Below are positions 42,115-51,027 of a stretch of 58,746 bases of DNA, piece after piece. The stretch's first letter is position 1. Each line of letters opens with the position of its first letter. The notes beneath the pieces are model-generated. The model was not told where the DNA came from, searched no databases, and saw nothing but the letters and a program-made list of their open reading frames with translations. The DNA comes from Neobacillus niacini NBRC 15566 (GTDB lineage: Bacteria; Bacillota; Bacilli; Bacillales; Cytobacillaceae): contig NZ_BCVA01000039.1 of assembly GCF_001591505.1 (NCBI RefSeq), positions 1 through 58,746 of the forward strand, given 5' to 3'. A program made the translations under genes and the position numbers.

Positions 42115-42333
42115 ATGATTCAAACGATTATTCAAATTCCAAAAGGAATAGAAGTAGGAGATTCCATTCAAAAAGCAAAGGATTTATATGGAAACAGGTA
42201 TTATACACGAATAGAACAAGGCGTTACGATTATTGGATATGTGGATAAAAAGCACAACCAATCCCTTGAATTTTGGTGTGATTCTAAAAACAAAATCATT
42301 CTGTATCGATTGGATGATAATTCAATGGAATAG
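42115..42333 (+). CDS. Short hypothetical protein, possibly a truncated C-terminal domain
   Basis: 72 aa. KGIEVGDSIQKAKDLYGNRY followed by IIGYVDKKHNQSLEFWCD and KIILYRLDD resembles the C-terminal VGDSxxKVKxxYG repeat domain of larger bacillary lipoproteins. There is no good ribosome site before ATG 42115 and no signal peptide, so this may be a gene fragment. Confidence 0.45.
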   Translation: MIQTIIQIPKGIEVGDSIQKAKDLYGNRYYTRIEQGVTIIGYVDKKHNQSLEFWCDSKNKIILYRLDDNSME

Positions 42334-42414
42334 TAGATACCCCAAAATAAAGGAATTTTCGAACCTCTCTCGAATAAAATATAGCCGGTTAATCAAAATG
42401 GAAAGAGGTATGTT

Positions 42415-43167
42415 ATGAAAACGATTGAGATCGCATATGGGGAGCACCCGTCACAATTCGGGGTATTGCGTAGACCTGAGGCGCCTGGGAACTGTCCTGT
42501 GATGGTGAGTATTCACGGCGGTTTTTGGCAGTCGAAATATGGTCTTGAGGAAAATGAACCGCTAGCTGAAGATTTGGCGAAGCGCGGGTTTGCGACATGG
42601 AATATTGAGTACCGCCGGATTGGCGAGGAAGGCGGGGTGTGGCCGGGGACTTTTCATGATGTGGTCAGTGCGGTTAATCACCTAGACCAGCTGAAGGACA
42701 CCCATCAGCTTGACTTATCAAAAGTGGTGGTCATCGGGCATTCAGCGGGAGGCCATTTGGCTCTTTTACTGGGATCGTTTTTGAACGTAATGGATAGCCC
42801 ATTGGTTGTTCCTATAAAAGGAATTATCAGCCTCGCCGGGGTTACTGATCTCGGCCAAATGCTGCAGATACATACGGAGAGAGAAATTACGAGCCCCGTT
42901 ACAGCGTTCCTAGGCGGCTCAATGGAAGAGTTACCAATTGCATCCCCCATCGAATTGCTGCCCTTGAATGTGGAGCAAGTGTTAATTCATGGTGAGTTGG
43001 ACCGCCATGTTCCGGTCTCTTTAAGTGTGGACTATCATCGGAGGGCCGAGGAGCTGGGAGATAGCGTCCGTCTAATTACACTCCCGGAAGCAGATCACTT
43101 TATGGTTGTCGACCCAACGTCTTCGGCATGGAAAACCGTGACCGATTCGCTGGAGGGGTTAATTTGA
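42415..43167 (+). CDS. Alpha/beta hydrolase (kynurenine-formamidase/esterase type)
   Basis: 250 aa. Oxyanion motif HGGFWQ about 34-39; nucleophile elbow GHSAGGH about 103-109 (Ser105 region); acid Asp in HGELDRHVPV and catalytic His in PEADHFMVV. The set matches BD-FAE/kynurenine-formamidase-like esterases. Without trp-degradation neighbours the substrate is open. SD GAGG before ATG. Confidence 0.88.
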   Translation: MKTIEIAYGEHPSQFGVLRRPEAPGNCPVMVSIHGGFWQSKYGLEENEPLAEDLAKRGFATWNIEYRRIGEEGGVWPGTFHDVVSAVNHLDQLKDTHQLDLSKVVVIGHSAGGHLALLLGSFLNVMDSPLVVPIKGIISLAGVTDLGQMLQIHTEREITSPVTAFLGGSMEELPIASPIELLPLNVEQVLIHGELDRHVPVSLSVDYHRRAEELGDSVRLITLPEADHFMVVDPTSSAWKTVTDSLEGLI

Positions 43168-43248
43168 AATGGCTAGAGTTTGAGCAACAAGCAGAAAGTG
43201 AAGGTCTATCGATAACGGGTAGGAGCCAACGTGTAAGGAGTGAACGAA

Positions 43249-43734
43249 ATGCAACCAGAAGTAATAAAAGCGATTGACCTGCGATATGAAGGGAAGACAA
43301 CGGAATCGAACGAATTACTACAAAAAGTAGTAGAAGAGTTTCCAAAGGACCCTTATGTGAACTATCAATGTGCGTGGAGCTTTGATTTGTTAGGGAAAGA
43401 AACCGAAGCGATTCCCTATTATGAAAAAGCGATTGACCTGGGGCTGTCGGGAAAGGACTTAGAGGGAGCGCTGCTTGGTTTAGGAAGTTCCTACCGTACT
43501 ATAGGAGAATACGCCAAGTCCAAAAGCGTTTTTCAAAAGGGGCTAGATGTATTTCCGAACAATCGAGCTTTAAAGGTATTCTATTCGATGACGCTTTATA
43601 ATTTAAAGGAACACGACACTGCCATGGAGATTCTGCTAACCAGTCTGATCGAAACCACAGCGGACGAGGATATCCTGCATTATAAAAGAGCCATTCAATT
43701 CTATTCTGATAAACTAGATAAAACGTGGAGGTAG
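43249..43734 (+). CDS. TPR-repeat protein
   Basis: 161 aa from ATG 43249 (AAGGAG 8 nt upstream; GTG 43240 is in frame but abuts the SD). Three to four tetratricopeptide repeats: VNYQCAWSFDLLGKETEAIP, ALLGLGSSYRTIGEYAKSKS, VFYSMTLYNLKEHDTAMEIL. Soluble protein-interaction scaffold; related small TPR proteins are widespread in bacilli. Partner unknown. 81 bp after the hydrolase. Confidence 0.85.
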   Translation: MQPEVIKAIDLRYEGKTTESNELLQKVVEEFPKDPYVNYQCAWSFDLLGKETEAIPYYEKAIDLGLSGKDLEGALLGLGSSYRTIGEYAKSKSVFQKGLDVFPNNRALKVFYSMTLYNLKEHDTAMEILLTSLIETTADEDILHYKRAIQFYSDKLDKTWR

Positions 43735-43799
43735 CAAAAGCAGGCAGGCACGCGGTAGCAGGTTCCGTTTCCGTATTACAAAAAACATGTTAGCCAAAA

Positions 43800-43830
43800 A
43801 AAACAAGCACCCTTCAGGAGCTTGTTTTAT
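43800..43830. terminator. Bidirectional terminator
   Basis: AAACAAGC / GCTTGTTT between convergent genes. Confidence 0.7.
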
Positions 43831-44504
43831 CAGTTTAATCTTTCTTCAATTTTCAGGGTTGGGAAATAATCACCAAAACTATTTGTTTCCTTTTCGTTCC
43901 GGTTCATACTAATAGTCCCTGCACCAGGATAGGTAACGGTTAGTACTTGCCAGCCTTCATAATTTAATAACTCATCTGATAATGAACTGTATTCATTAAC
44001 TGCTAAATCCTTGGCGGAAAACTGTTCCATTGGTGCTAACTCAATGGTTGCGTTGATTTCACCGTTTTTAAAAGAAACGTTATTTACTACATAAGAATAA
44101 TCACTAATAATTTCCTGTACTTTATCTGCTGTAATTTGCTGTTCTTCGGCTGCTTTGGAATCCGCTTCTGCCTTAGCTGCCGCTTCTTCTTGTTTTGCTT
44201 TTTCTTCCGCTAAACGTTTCTCTTCGGCGGCCTTAGCTTCCGCTTCCATTTGTTTCAGATCCTCTTGCATTTTAAACCATGGAGCTGCTTCATCTAGTTT
44301 CGCTTGTAAATCTTTATTTTTGGTTTCAAGGCTTGCTACGGTTTCTGTTTTAGTAGATAGTTGCTTCTTTAATTCATCTACTTTGGCGTTCGCCTTATCC
44401 ACTTGATCTTGTGAAGGACCAGCTGTAGCTCCAATACTAAGAGCAATCAATGCTGTTAATACATACTTCCATCTCATTTTTAAAAATGCTAAAACCACTT
44501 TCAA
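43830..44504 (-). CDS. Membrane-anchored coiled-coil protein
   Basis: 224 aa from TTG 44504 (GGGGGAG 6 nt upstream). Hydrophobic anchor about 11-29 (WKYVLTALIALSIGATAG), a coiled coil about 33-125 that is Lys/Glu/Ala-rich (repeats of AEEKRLAEEKAKQEEAAAKA), then a C-terminal beta-rich extracellular domain about 130-224 (YVVNNVSFKNGEINATIEL, WQVLTVTYPGAGTISMNR). Not recognised as a named family. Confidence 0.72.
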   Translation of the reverse strand: MKVVLAFLKMRWKYVLTALIALSIGATAGPSQDQVDKANAKVDELKKQLSTKTETVASLETKNKDLQAKLDEAAPWFKMQEDLKQMEAEAKAAEEKRLAEEKAKQEEAAAKAEADSKAAEEQQITADKVQEIISDYSYVVNNVSFKNGEINATIELAPMEQFSAKDLAVNEYSSLSDELLNYEGWQVLTVTYPGAGTISMNRNEKETNSFGDYFPTLKIEERLN

Positions 44505-44728
44505 TGTGGAACTCCCCCTAGTGTATATTCATATGATGTCTAGTCCAATTTTACCAGAATAATAGAGAAAAAGGCCTTGCCTCTATCAACTACCTTTAAT
44601 TGGTAAAGCAGCATCTTGGACTCTTCCACCCATTAAATGGAGTTATTATGATCCGAATAGATTTTTATGTAGTACAAAAAAGGCGTTTGGTAAAATTTGT
44701 TATATAATACATTAAAGGGGGGATTTAT

Positions 44729-45601
44729 TTGAAAAAAGGAATGACCCAAATTTTTGCAACCACTATGTTTTCTTTACTTCTATTAATGTTAGTGGGATGT
44801 ACCGAAAGTAAGGAAACGCAAACTCAAGATGAAAATATAAAAACGATTGAAGCTGTATTACAGAATAGCCTTACAGGTCCAAGTGATGAAATGAAACGAA
44901 TATTGGAAAAAGAAAGTGAAGAAAAATTTGAAGCCTTGAACCAATATGAAGAAAACCTATTTAAAGATTATTTTGCAAATGAAATGTCCTATACGGATTT
45001 CGTTAATAACTACGGTTCAAGATTAATGATTCAACCGAATAATGAAGATTACCAATTTAAGATAAAAAAGATAGATTACGAAAAGGTAGATGTGAAAGAT
45101 AGAGTTTATAATTTCTCAGTAGAATTACAGTTCCAAAGAGAAGGCAGTGAAAAATCAGAAGTTGGGATCGTAACGGGACAAGTGAATTTAACGGAAGAGC
45201 ACAAAATAGAAGGTATGTTAATTCGCACGAAGGATTTTTGGGGTTCTATGATTGAAGAAACGAAGGAAAATAGAGATGTATATATAAAAGATGGAAAAGC
45301 GTTATTGATGGTTGCCCCGGACCCATCTCTTTCAGCAGGAAAACCGTATGGATACGTCTTTCATTTCACTGCACCTTTTGAGACGTTTAAAGGGAAAGAA
45401 TTAGCTATATATGCTTACCATCAAGAAACAGGAGAAAAAATTACAGGATTGTCCCCAGAAACAATTAACGAGCCGTCAACAGGCTATTCCACTTTAGAAC
45501 GCTTCACTGCTACCTTTACAATTCCAAAAAGCGGTGTGTGGCGTTATGAAGTGGAGTTAGACGGTGAATTTTATGCTGATGTTGTTTTTGCGGTTAATTA
45601 A
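44729..45601 (+). CDS. Hypothetical lipoprotein
   Basis: 290 aa from TTG 44729 (GGGGGG upstream). Lipobox LVGC about residue 24. Residues about 35-170 form an alpha/beta domain; about 190-290 a beta domain with PYGYVFHFTAPFETFKGKEL, HQETGEKITGLSPETI and a C-terminal WRYEVELDGEFYADVVFAV, perhaps DUF4871-like. A decayed copy of its 3' end lies at 40858-40932 on the other strand, so the family was once duplicated here. Confidence 0.75.
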   Translation: MKKGMTQIFATTMFSLLLLMLVGCTESKETQTQDENIKTIEAVLQNSLTGPSDEMKRILEKESEEKFEALNQYEENLFKDYFANEMSYTDFVNNYGSRLMIQPNNEDYQFKIKKIDYEKVDVKDRVYNFSVELQFQREGSEKSEVGIVTGQVNLTEEHKIEGMLIRTKDFWGSMIEETKENRDVYIKDGKALLMVAPDPSLSAGKPYGYVFHFTAPFETFKGKELAIYAYHQETGEKITGLSPETINEPSTGYSTLERFTATFTIPKSGVWRYEVELDGEFYADVVFAVN

Positions 45602-45704
45602 GTTCCTAATTTGAGTTTTTTTTTCCCCAGTAACCGAACCCGTCAAAGATAATCCACTGCTTCTTCATGTTAAAATAAAATTAAAAGATATACGAGGTGC
45701 TTAT

Positions 45705-46058
45705 ATGAATAATCCTATCTTAAATCAAATCGGAACCGTATTCATCCCGGTAAAAGACATAGAAAAAGCAAGAGATTGGTATTGTAGTCTATTAGGTATC
45801 GAGGCAGCAGGTGAAATCCAGTTTGGCCATCTTTATGTCATTCCCATGGAAGGTACGGGGATTGTATTAGATAGCAAAATCTATTCTGAAAATCATGTAT
45901 TTCATACACCGGTGTTCCATTTCAATACCTCAAACATTGAAGAAGCATTTACTTTTTTGAAAAATAAAGGTGTTAACGTCGTAACGGAAATTCAACATGG
46001 GCATTATTTTAATTTCAAAGACCCTGATGGAAATCTGTTAATGATTTGTAAATGTTAA
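45705..46058 (+). CDS. VOC-family (glyoxalase-like) protein
   Basis: 117 aa, one vicinal-oxygen-chelate module pair: IGTVFIPVKDIEKARDWYCSLLGI, then TPVFHFNTSNIEEAFTFLKNKGV and FNFKDPDGNLLMI. Typical single-domain VOC length; metal ligands cannot be fixed by eye, so substrate is unknown. GAGGTG 6 nt before ATG. Confidence 0.85.
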   Translation: MNNPILNQIGTVFIPVKDIEKARDWYCSLLGIEAAGEIQFGHLYVIPMEGTGIVLDSKIYSENHVFHTPVFHFNTSNIEEAFTFLKNKGVNVVTEIQHGHYFNFKDPDGNLLMICKC

Positions 46059-46086
46059 AAACAAATGCATTTGTTCCTAATATAAA

Positions 46087-46262
46087 CGGAGATTTTTCCG
46101 TTAAGCTGTGAATTGAGTTCTGTTCGGGGTAAATAAGCGGAGGTTTTCCGATTAACCTAAGCAAAATGAACCAATTTCACTTCTTTCGAGTAAATAGCCG
46201 GAATCCTTCCGGCTATTTAAGCTGTTTTCAGTGCTTTATCCTAATTAAGAGAAATTTCTCCG
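46087..46262. repeat. CGGA..TCCG dyad repeat, copy B
   Basis: CGGAGATTTTTCCG (ends 46100), CGGAGGTTTTCCG (ends 46150), CCGGAATCCTTCCGG (TCCG ends 46211), GAGAAATTTCTCCG (ends 46262): spacing 50, 61 and 51, as in copy A at 19542-19717. Fills the gap between the VOC and LysE genes. Confidence 0.85.
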
Positions 46263-46323
46263 CTTATTCCTCAAACTCGCATATGTTATTTGACCTGTCC
46301 ACAGAAATAGCTCCACGGCCTTC

Positions 46324-46950
46324 CTAATGCTGAGCCTTCTCCAGCGCAAGTTTTACCCCAAAACCGATCAAGATCGTACCAGTGAATCCTTCCATAATAC
46401 GCTGGGTCTTAGGCTTTTTCATAAAAGCACTAATCTGGTTAAGCAGATAAATATAGAACAAAAACCAGACTGCCGTTAAAAGGGTATAGGTGATTCCCAT
46501 GGTGAGAAAGGGAATAAAGGTGTCGCTGCCGGAATGCACAAACTGCGGCAGGAAGGTTAGAAAAAATACGGCTACTTTTGGATTGAGAAGGTTGGTAAGG
46601 AAACCTTGTTTAAAGCATGATTTACCCTCATATTTACTTTCCGTAGTAATCTCGGGCGTGATTTTCCGGCTTCTGAGTGCCCATAACGTTTTAACCCCTA
46701 AATACACAAGATACACAGCACCGACGTATTTGAAGATAGAAAAAACAATAGCTGACTTCACAATAATGGCGGAAAGGCCAACGACGGCTGCTGTTGTGTG
46801 AATCAGTAATGCGCAGCAAGTACCAAACATCGTTTGGAAACCTCCTGTTCTGCCGACAGAGAGGGTGTTCTTTGTCGCGATAGCTGTATCAGGGCCAGGC
46901 AAAAGAATCAGTAAAACACACATAATCACAAACATATAGAAGTTCTCCAA
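46324..46950 (-). CDS. LysE-family amino-acid exporter
   Basis: 208 aa from TTG 46950 (GGAGG upstream). Six membrane helices, with the family motif LPGPDTAIATKNTL about 17-30 and NLLNPKVAVFFLTFLPQF about 120-137. Inner-membrane efflux of amino acids or derivatives; substrate unknown. Monocistronic. Confidence 0.9.
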   Translation of the reverse strand: MENFYMFVIMCVLLILLPGPDTAIATKNTLSVGRTGGFQTMFGTCCALLIHTTAAVVGLSAIIVKSAIVFSIFKYVGAVYLVYLGVKTLWALRSRKITPEITTESKYEGKSCFKQGFLTNLLNPKVAVFFLTFLPQFVHSGSDTFIPFLTMGITYTLLTAVWFLFYIYLLNQISAFMKKPKTQRIMEGFTGTILIGFGVKLALEKAQH

Positions 46951-47179
46951 GGTAATCAGCGCCTCCTAGATAAGAATAGTTAGACTAAATTTATCACAAA
47001 TTTTTTGAATAGTGTTAAAAATATTTTTAGAATTGCTCTTGAAGTTAGAGACCTCTTCAGTTGCCAGATCGGCGGCTTTTTCTAATTTAGCTAACCTCGC
47101 AGAATAGTTAATATGTACCAACACACAGGCATACAATCGCATTAAGACCAGTTGAATTTTTCCAAAGGAGCTGATAGTC

Positions 47180-48367
47180 ATGTCTACTCCAAACCCCACG
47201 CAATACTACCTGCTGCCAGAGCATTTCGGAGCAAAAGGTGATGGTGTTACGGATGATACAGAAGCCTTGAAAAACTGCATTGCCAGTGCACTGGGAGGAA
47301 GGGGAATCGTAAGCCTTAAGCCTCACGGTACCTATGTAATTTCACAAACACTCGTCATCCCGGATTATATTTCGGTTATGGGTAACAATGCGTTAATAAA
47401 GGTTTCCCACGTATGGAATCAAGTAACAGTAGGTGCGAGTGTTCCTGTTAATACGATCATTTGGGTAAAGGGGCGGGAACCTTTTGCGGAATCAGAATTT
47501 GCTATGAGCACGAGATTTATAAAGGATTTGAAAATCGATGGAAATCCCCATTACAGGGACATGATAGGAATGTATATGGGGACCGCTGATCAACGTAAAA
47601 TTACACAGCCCACCAGTATTAACTATGCTGTCCATAAATGTGCATTTAAGAATATCTCAGTCTCTCATGTCTCTATAGGTTTATTTTTAGCAGAGGTATG
47701 GGGGAGTTATTTTGAAAATATTAGTACGTCGTTTATTAGGGATTGTGGGTTGAAAATACAAGGACAAATTGTTAATAACACCTTTGTCGGCTGTCAATTT
47801 TCTGGTGCTAATGATGGTGTTTATGTAGATGGAGCCATCTATCAAGGATCGATTAGACGTCCGGAGGGCTGTATGTTCTTGGGGGGATTCATCGGTGTAG
47901 CGAAAAGGGGTGTCAATGTGGTGCGAGGATTGGCATTCAAGTTCTCTCACGTCATCATCGACTTAAACGCTCACTTTGCTGTTACAGGGGTTGATATGTC
48001 AGACGTTGTATTTGATGGATGTTGGATTTACTGTACAGCAAGGGCAATAGATATCCAAGCGATGTTTACCATTTATAATAATACATACGTAGCTTTTAAC
48101 AATTGTCAGATTTCGAGTGATGGTGTAACGGACCCTTATGTAGCCTATGTCCATGTCAGGCAAAATGGGATTGTGTTCAATGGTTGTAAAATCAATGGTG
48201 TTATGTTCTGGGATGAGGGGAGTAGTGGTGTAGTGACCAACTGCCAATGGAGTGACCAAACCACTTCCAAGCCTAGAATTATAAAATATGGTACTGGCTA
48301 TGTTAGACAATCTCTCAATATGTTTAAGCATGATGGAAGACTAGTTGCTACATTAGGAACGTGGTAA
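47180..48367 (+). CDS. Right-handed beta-helix protein (pectate-lyase-3/GH28-like)
   Basis: 395 aa. N-terminal hallmark of the Pectate_lyase_3 family: FGAKGDGVTDDTEALKNCIA, then GTYVISQTLVIPDYISVMGN; the rest is a series of beta-helix turns with ladders of NxxF/GC (NTFVGCQFSGANDG, DVVFDGCWIYCTARA, GIVFNGCKINGV). No signal peptide, no obvious catalytic triad. Such proteins occur as phage tailspikes and as polysaccharide-active enzymes; here it stands alone, which suggests horizontal gain. SD GGAG 8-9 nt before ATG. Confidence 0.8.
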   Translation: MSTPNPTQYYLLPEHFGAKGDGVTDDTEALKNCIASALGGRGIVSLKPHGTYVISQTLVIPDYISVMGNNALIKVSHVWNQVTVGASVPVNTIIWVKGREPFAESEFAMSTRFIKDLKIDGNPHYRDMIGMYMGTADQRKITQPTSINYAVHKCAFKNISVSHVSIGLFLAEVWGSYFENISTSFIRDCGLKIQGQIVNNTFVGCQFSGANDGVYVDGAIYQGSIRRPEGCMFLGGFIGVAKRGVNVVRGLAFKFSHVIIDLNAHFAVTGVDMSDVVFDGCWIYCTARAIDIQAMFTIYNNTYVAFNNCQISSDGVTDPYVAYVHVRQNGIVFNGCKINGVMFWDEGSSGVVTNCQWSDQTTSKPRIIKYGTGYVRQSLNMFKHDGRLVATLGTW

Positions 48368-48368
48368 A

Positions 48369-48401
48369 AAAATACTTGGATCCATAATAGGCTCCAAGTA
48401 T
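48369..48401 (-). terminator. Terminator of the 48401-48838 gene
   Basis: ATACTTGGA / TCCAAGTAT stem with seven Ts on the minus strand. Confidence 0.8.
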
Positions 48402-48838
48402 CACAACAACCGTGTATTTGTCCGCTCGTCCGTACTTACAGGTGAAGCAATGACATTAATAAATAATATGTAAACCGGAAACAGCAAGGATGACCCAAAA
48501 ATTAAGAGACTAAATCTAGGAAAAAGCGTCACTCCTGTATTAAGAGGAACAAAGACAGTGAAAAAGTAGAATAACATAATAAAGTAAGGTACCCACAGAA
48601 TGAGTTGCCAATAATGATGTTTACTGCCTAACATCCATTTTTTTGTTAAGTTAAAAAAAATAAGGGTAGAAAGAAGAAGTCCAATAACATTAATAACAGC
48701 TATGACAATGTAAACATGGTCCCATGCAAAGCCGTATAATTGGCTAATATGAGAAACATTGATAATGAGTTCGATGGCGATAAACAACGCTAACGCGTAT
48801 AAAGCACTAATCGTATTTAACTTTATAAAAAACTTCAT
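48401..48838 (-). CDS. Hypothetical four-helix membrane protein
   Basis: 145 aa from the second of two ATGs (48838; GGAGG 5 nt upstream). Four membrane segments about 8-28, 40-62, 76-98, 108-130, with short loops and a polar C-terminus. No motif I recognise. Confidence 0.65.
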   Translation of the reverse strand: MKFFIKLNTISALYALALFIAIELIINVSHISQLYGFAWDHVYIVIAVINVIGLLLSTLIFFNLTKKWMLGSKHHYWQLILWVPYFIMLFYFFTVFVPLNTGVTLFPRFSLLIFGSSLLFPVYILFINVIASPVSTDERTNTRLL

Positions 48839-48993
48839 CATAACCTCCGTAATTCAGTTAATCTCGTATTCCATTATACATCTTCTAAAAAGGAAACGGG
48901 TCTGAATTCGAACTTTAAACCTATTCAATGAATTTTCTGCAGTAAAAATCTAGGTTCCTATCGCAAACATTAAAAAATGTAACTATAGTACGG

Positions 48994-49475
48994 TTATGTT
49001 TTTCGCGTAAATAACCGAAGCCAAATGAATTGAAGGATCCCTGCAACCAATACACCGATTAGTGTGTCTCTCAACCTATCCATGGCATAATCCTTTGATT
49101 GGTGTTCAAAAACAAAAACAAATAGGATCGTAATGGAGACCTGATGAAGGACTTTTTTGTCCAATTTTAAAAACATCGAGACATAACAGCCTAAAAGAAT
49201 TAAAATTCCTAAGCTCCAACCCTCAATGGTAAATGTCTTGCGATAAAAACGGTAACAATTAATCCGATAATCGTTCCCATCATTCGTTTTATAGAAAGAT
49301 TAATCGTTTTATCCATTGAAGATTGAATCGTTAGGATGACAGAAAGTGGTGATAAATAAGGATGGTGAGAGCCTAAAAGTTTGGATAATTCCCAAGATAG
49401 AATAGAGCCTATAGATAATTTCCATGCTAGTATAGTTAAATCTTTATTAAAAAATTGCTTTTTCTGTAATTCCAT
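48994..49475 (-). pseudogene. FUSC-family/aromatic-acid-exporter-like gene with a frameshift
   Basis: From ATG 49475 (GAGG 6 nt upstream) the frame encodes FNKDLTILAWKLSIGSILSW and the motif HPYLSPLSVILTIQSSMDKT, then stops near 49209. The continuation is in another frame: FTIEGWSLGILILLGCYVSM, then LDKKVLHQVSITILFVFVFE and RDTLIGVLVAGILQFIWLRL to 48994. Joined near 49230-49240, they give one FUSC-like membrane protein of about 160 aa. Either a true frameshift or a sequencing error. Confidence 0.75.
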
Positions 49476-49727
49476 AGGGAACCTCAATCATTATTATTTT
49501 TTCCTGCTTTGCTTCCATAATAAAGCTTAACCAAACGAATATGTTTATATGTAGAGAATTTACGCCGCTCTTTCGATGATATTGTGAAGGAGTGCGCTTA
49601 GTAATTGCGTGTATTACTAAAAAATCAGGGTTCCTTTTTACTGAACTAACGAGACAGGATGAATCATGTTTTAGAATACGAGGGTAGGGTATTAAAATAA
49701 AGAATAAATGGAAGGAGGGAAATGATC

Positions 49728-50057
49728 ATGACACATGAACAATATCAGTCTGTAATGGAGTCACTACATGAATGTATGGTTGCGTGTAATCATTGTTATG
49801 ACGCTTGTTTGAAAGAAGACAATGTCAAAATGATGGCAGAATGTATCCGTCTTGATAGAGAGTGTGCAGATATTTGTGCGTACCTTGAACAGGCGATAGG
49901 CAGAGGAACACCATTTATTTCGGAGTTGGCAAAAGTATGTGCACAAATTTGTGAAGCATGCGGGAATGAATGCAAAAAACACAATCATGAACACTGCCAA
50001 AATTGTGCTGATGCTTGTTTTAAATGTGCAGAAACATGCCGAAGCCTGATTGCTTAA
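49728..50057 (+). CDS. Cys-rich four-helix copper-storage protein (Csp/YhjQ-like)
   Basis: 109 aa from ATG 49728 (GGAGG 9 nt upstream; ATG 49722 is an alternative). Sixteen Cys arranged in CxxxC and CxxC steps along four predicted helices: ECMVACNHCYDACL, ECIRLDRECADICAYL, VCAQICEACGNEC, HCQNCADACFKCAETC. No signal peptide, so the cytosolic Csp3 type (B. subtilis YhjQ) that stores many Cu(I) ions inside a helix bundle. Terminator follows. Confidence 0.9.
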   Translation: MTHEQYQSVMESLHECMVACNHCYDACLKEDNVKMMAECIRLDRECADICAYLEQAIGRGTPFISELAKVCAQICEACGNECKKHNHEHCQNCADACFKCAETCRSLIA

Positions 50058-50105
50058 ATTTCCTTTTTCACCTTTTTTTAAAAAAACTAAACAAAATTAA
50101 ATCCA

Positions 50106-50143
50106 AAATGCGTTGACCCGAAATGGGTTAATGCGCTTTTTTG
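50106..50143 (+). terminator. Terminator after csp-like gene
   Basis: GCGTTGACCC / GGGTTAATGCGC hairpin with six Ts. Confidence 0.85.
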
Positions 50144-50158
50144 TATATAAGAATATTA

Positions 50159-50779
50159 TTAGTAGCAGATACCTACACGTGATTTTATATAATCGTTTCC
50201 TTCTATCTGTTTAAAAGTAAATTCAGCTGTATCTTTTACAGATATTTCAGCTCCACCCTCCGGCAAAAAATCTCGTTCTATTCGATAGTTTCCCACCCTT
50301 TCCCCATCTGGCAAGTACGTAGGGCAGACAATTGTCCAATCGAGGTTTGATTGTTTGAGCATATCGTAAACTTTATGATGTTCTTCCGCTGCGCGGGTAG
50401 ATTTCCGCTTTGATTCACTTGATTGATAACGCAGCGAATTCTGTGTAGTTCTACTCTGCAGAATACCTGCTGTTCCTATCGTAATGATTCGTTTTATACC
50501 TTCGCTTTCCATTGCTTCGATCATAAGTGGCATACTTTCTGATAGGGTGGTTGTGCCATCAGTATTCAGGGCACTAATAACGACATCAATCCCCTGCATG
50601 GCACATACGATATCCTCTTTATTTAAAACATTCCCCTGAATAATGGTTAAATTCTCATTATTTATTTGAATCTTCTCTGGGATGCGTACTAATACAGTAA
50701 CATGATGTCTTTCATGAAGAGCATAAGGAATGATTTGACTTCCAACTCGTCCAGTAGCACCTAAAAGTAAAATATTCAT
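50159..50779 (-). CDS. NAD(P)-binding oxidoreductase (atypical SDR)
   Basis: 206 aa. N-terminal Rossmann motif MNILLLGATGRVGSQIIPYAL, then VTVLVR, GNVLNKEDI and ISALNTDGT, as in NAD(P)H-binding atypical SDR proteins of the NmrA/BVR-B type. No Tyr-x3-Lys catalytic pair is obvious. GGGAGG 9 nt before ATG. Confidence 0.85.
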   Translation of the reverse strand: MNILLLGATGRVGSQIIPYALHERHHVTVLVRIPEKIQINNENLTIIQGNVLNKEDIVCAMQGIDVVISALNTDGTTTLSESMPLMIEAMESEGIKRIITIGTAGILQSRTTQNSLRYQSSESKRKSTRAAEEHHKVYDMLKQSNLDWTIVCPTYLPDGERVGNYRIERDFLPEGGAEISVKDTAEFTFKQIEGNDYIKSRVGICY

Positions 50780-51027
50780 AAAATTAAGCCTCCCTTGCCA
50801 ATACTACTATTTTACTATAAAAGTTTTGTTAATGTCTTTTGAGTTTTAAAAGGAAAACATATTGAAAATGGTGGCCTTTGAAGTATCACAAGTTGAAGTA
50901 GAGGATATACGGTGGAGCCATTTTACATTAGACGTTTCTAAAGTAAAATGAATCATAGGAAATTGCGTTGCACTATCGTACAACGCATAATTATTGTTAG
51001 ATCATCTCTGGACAAGAGAACATTCGA

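Noticed and set aside
46966..47326. Minus-strand frames upstream of and overlapping the beta-helix gene
   Set aside because: They lie in the leader or antisense to a well-supported CDS.
47180..48367. Prophage remnant around the beta-helix gene
   Set aside because: No integrase, capsid, holin or attachment-site duplication in the flanking 5 kb.
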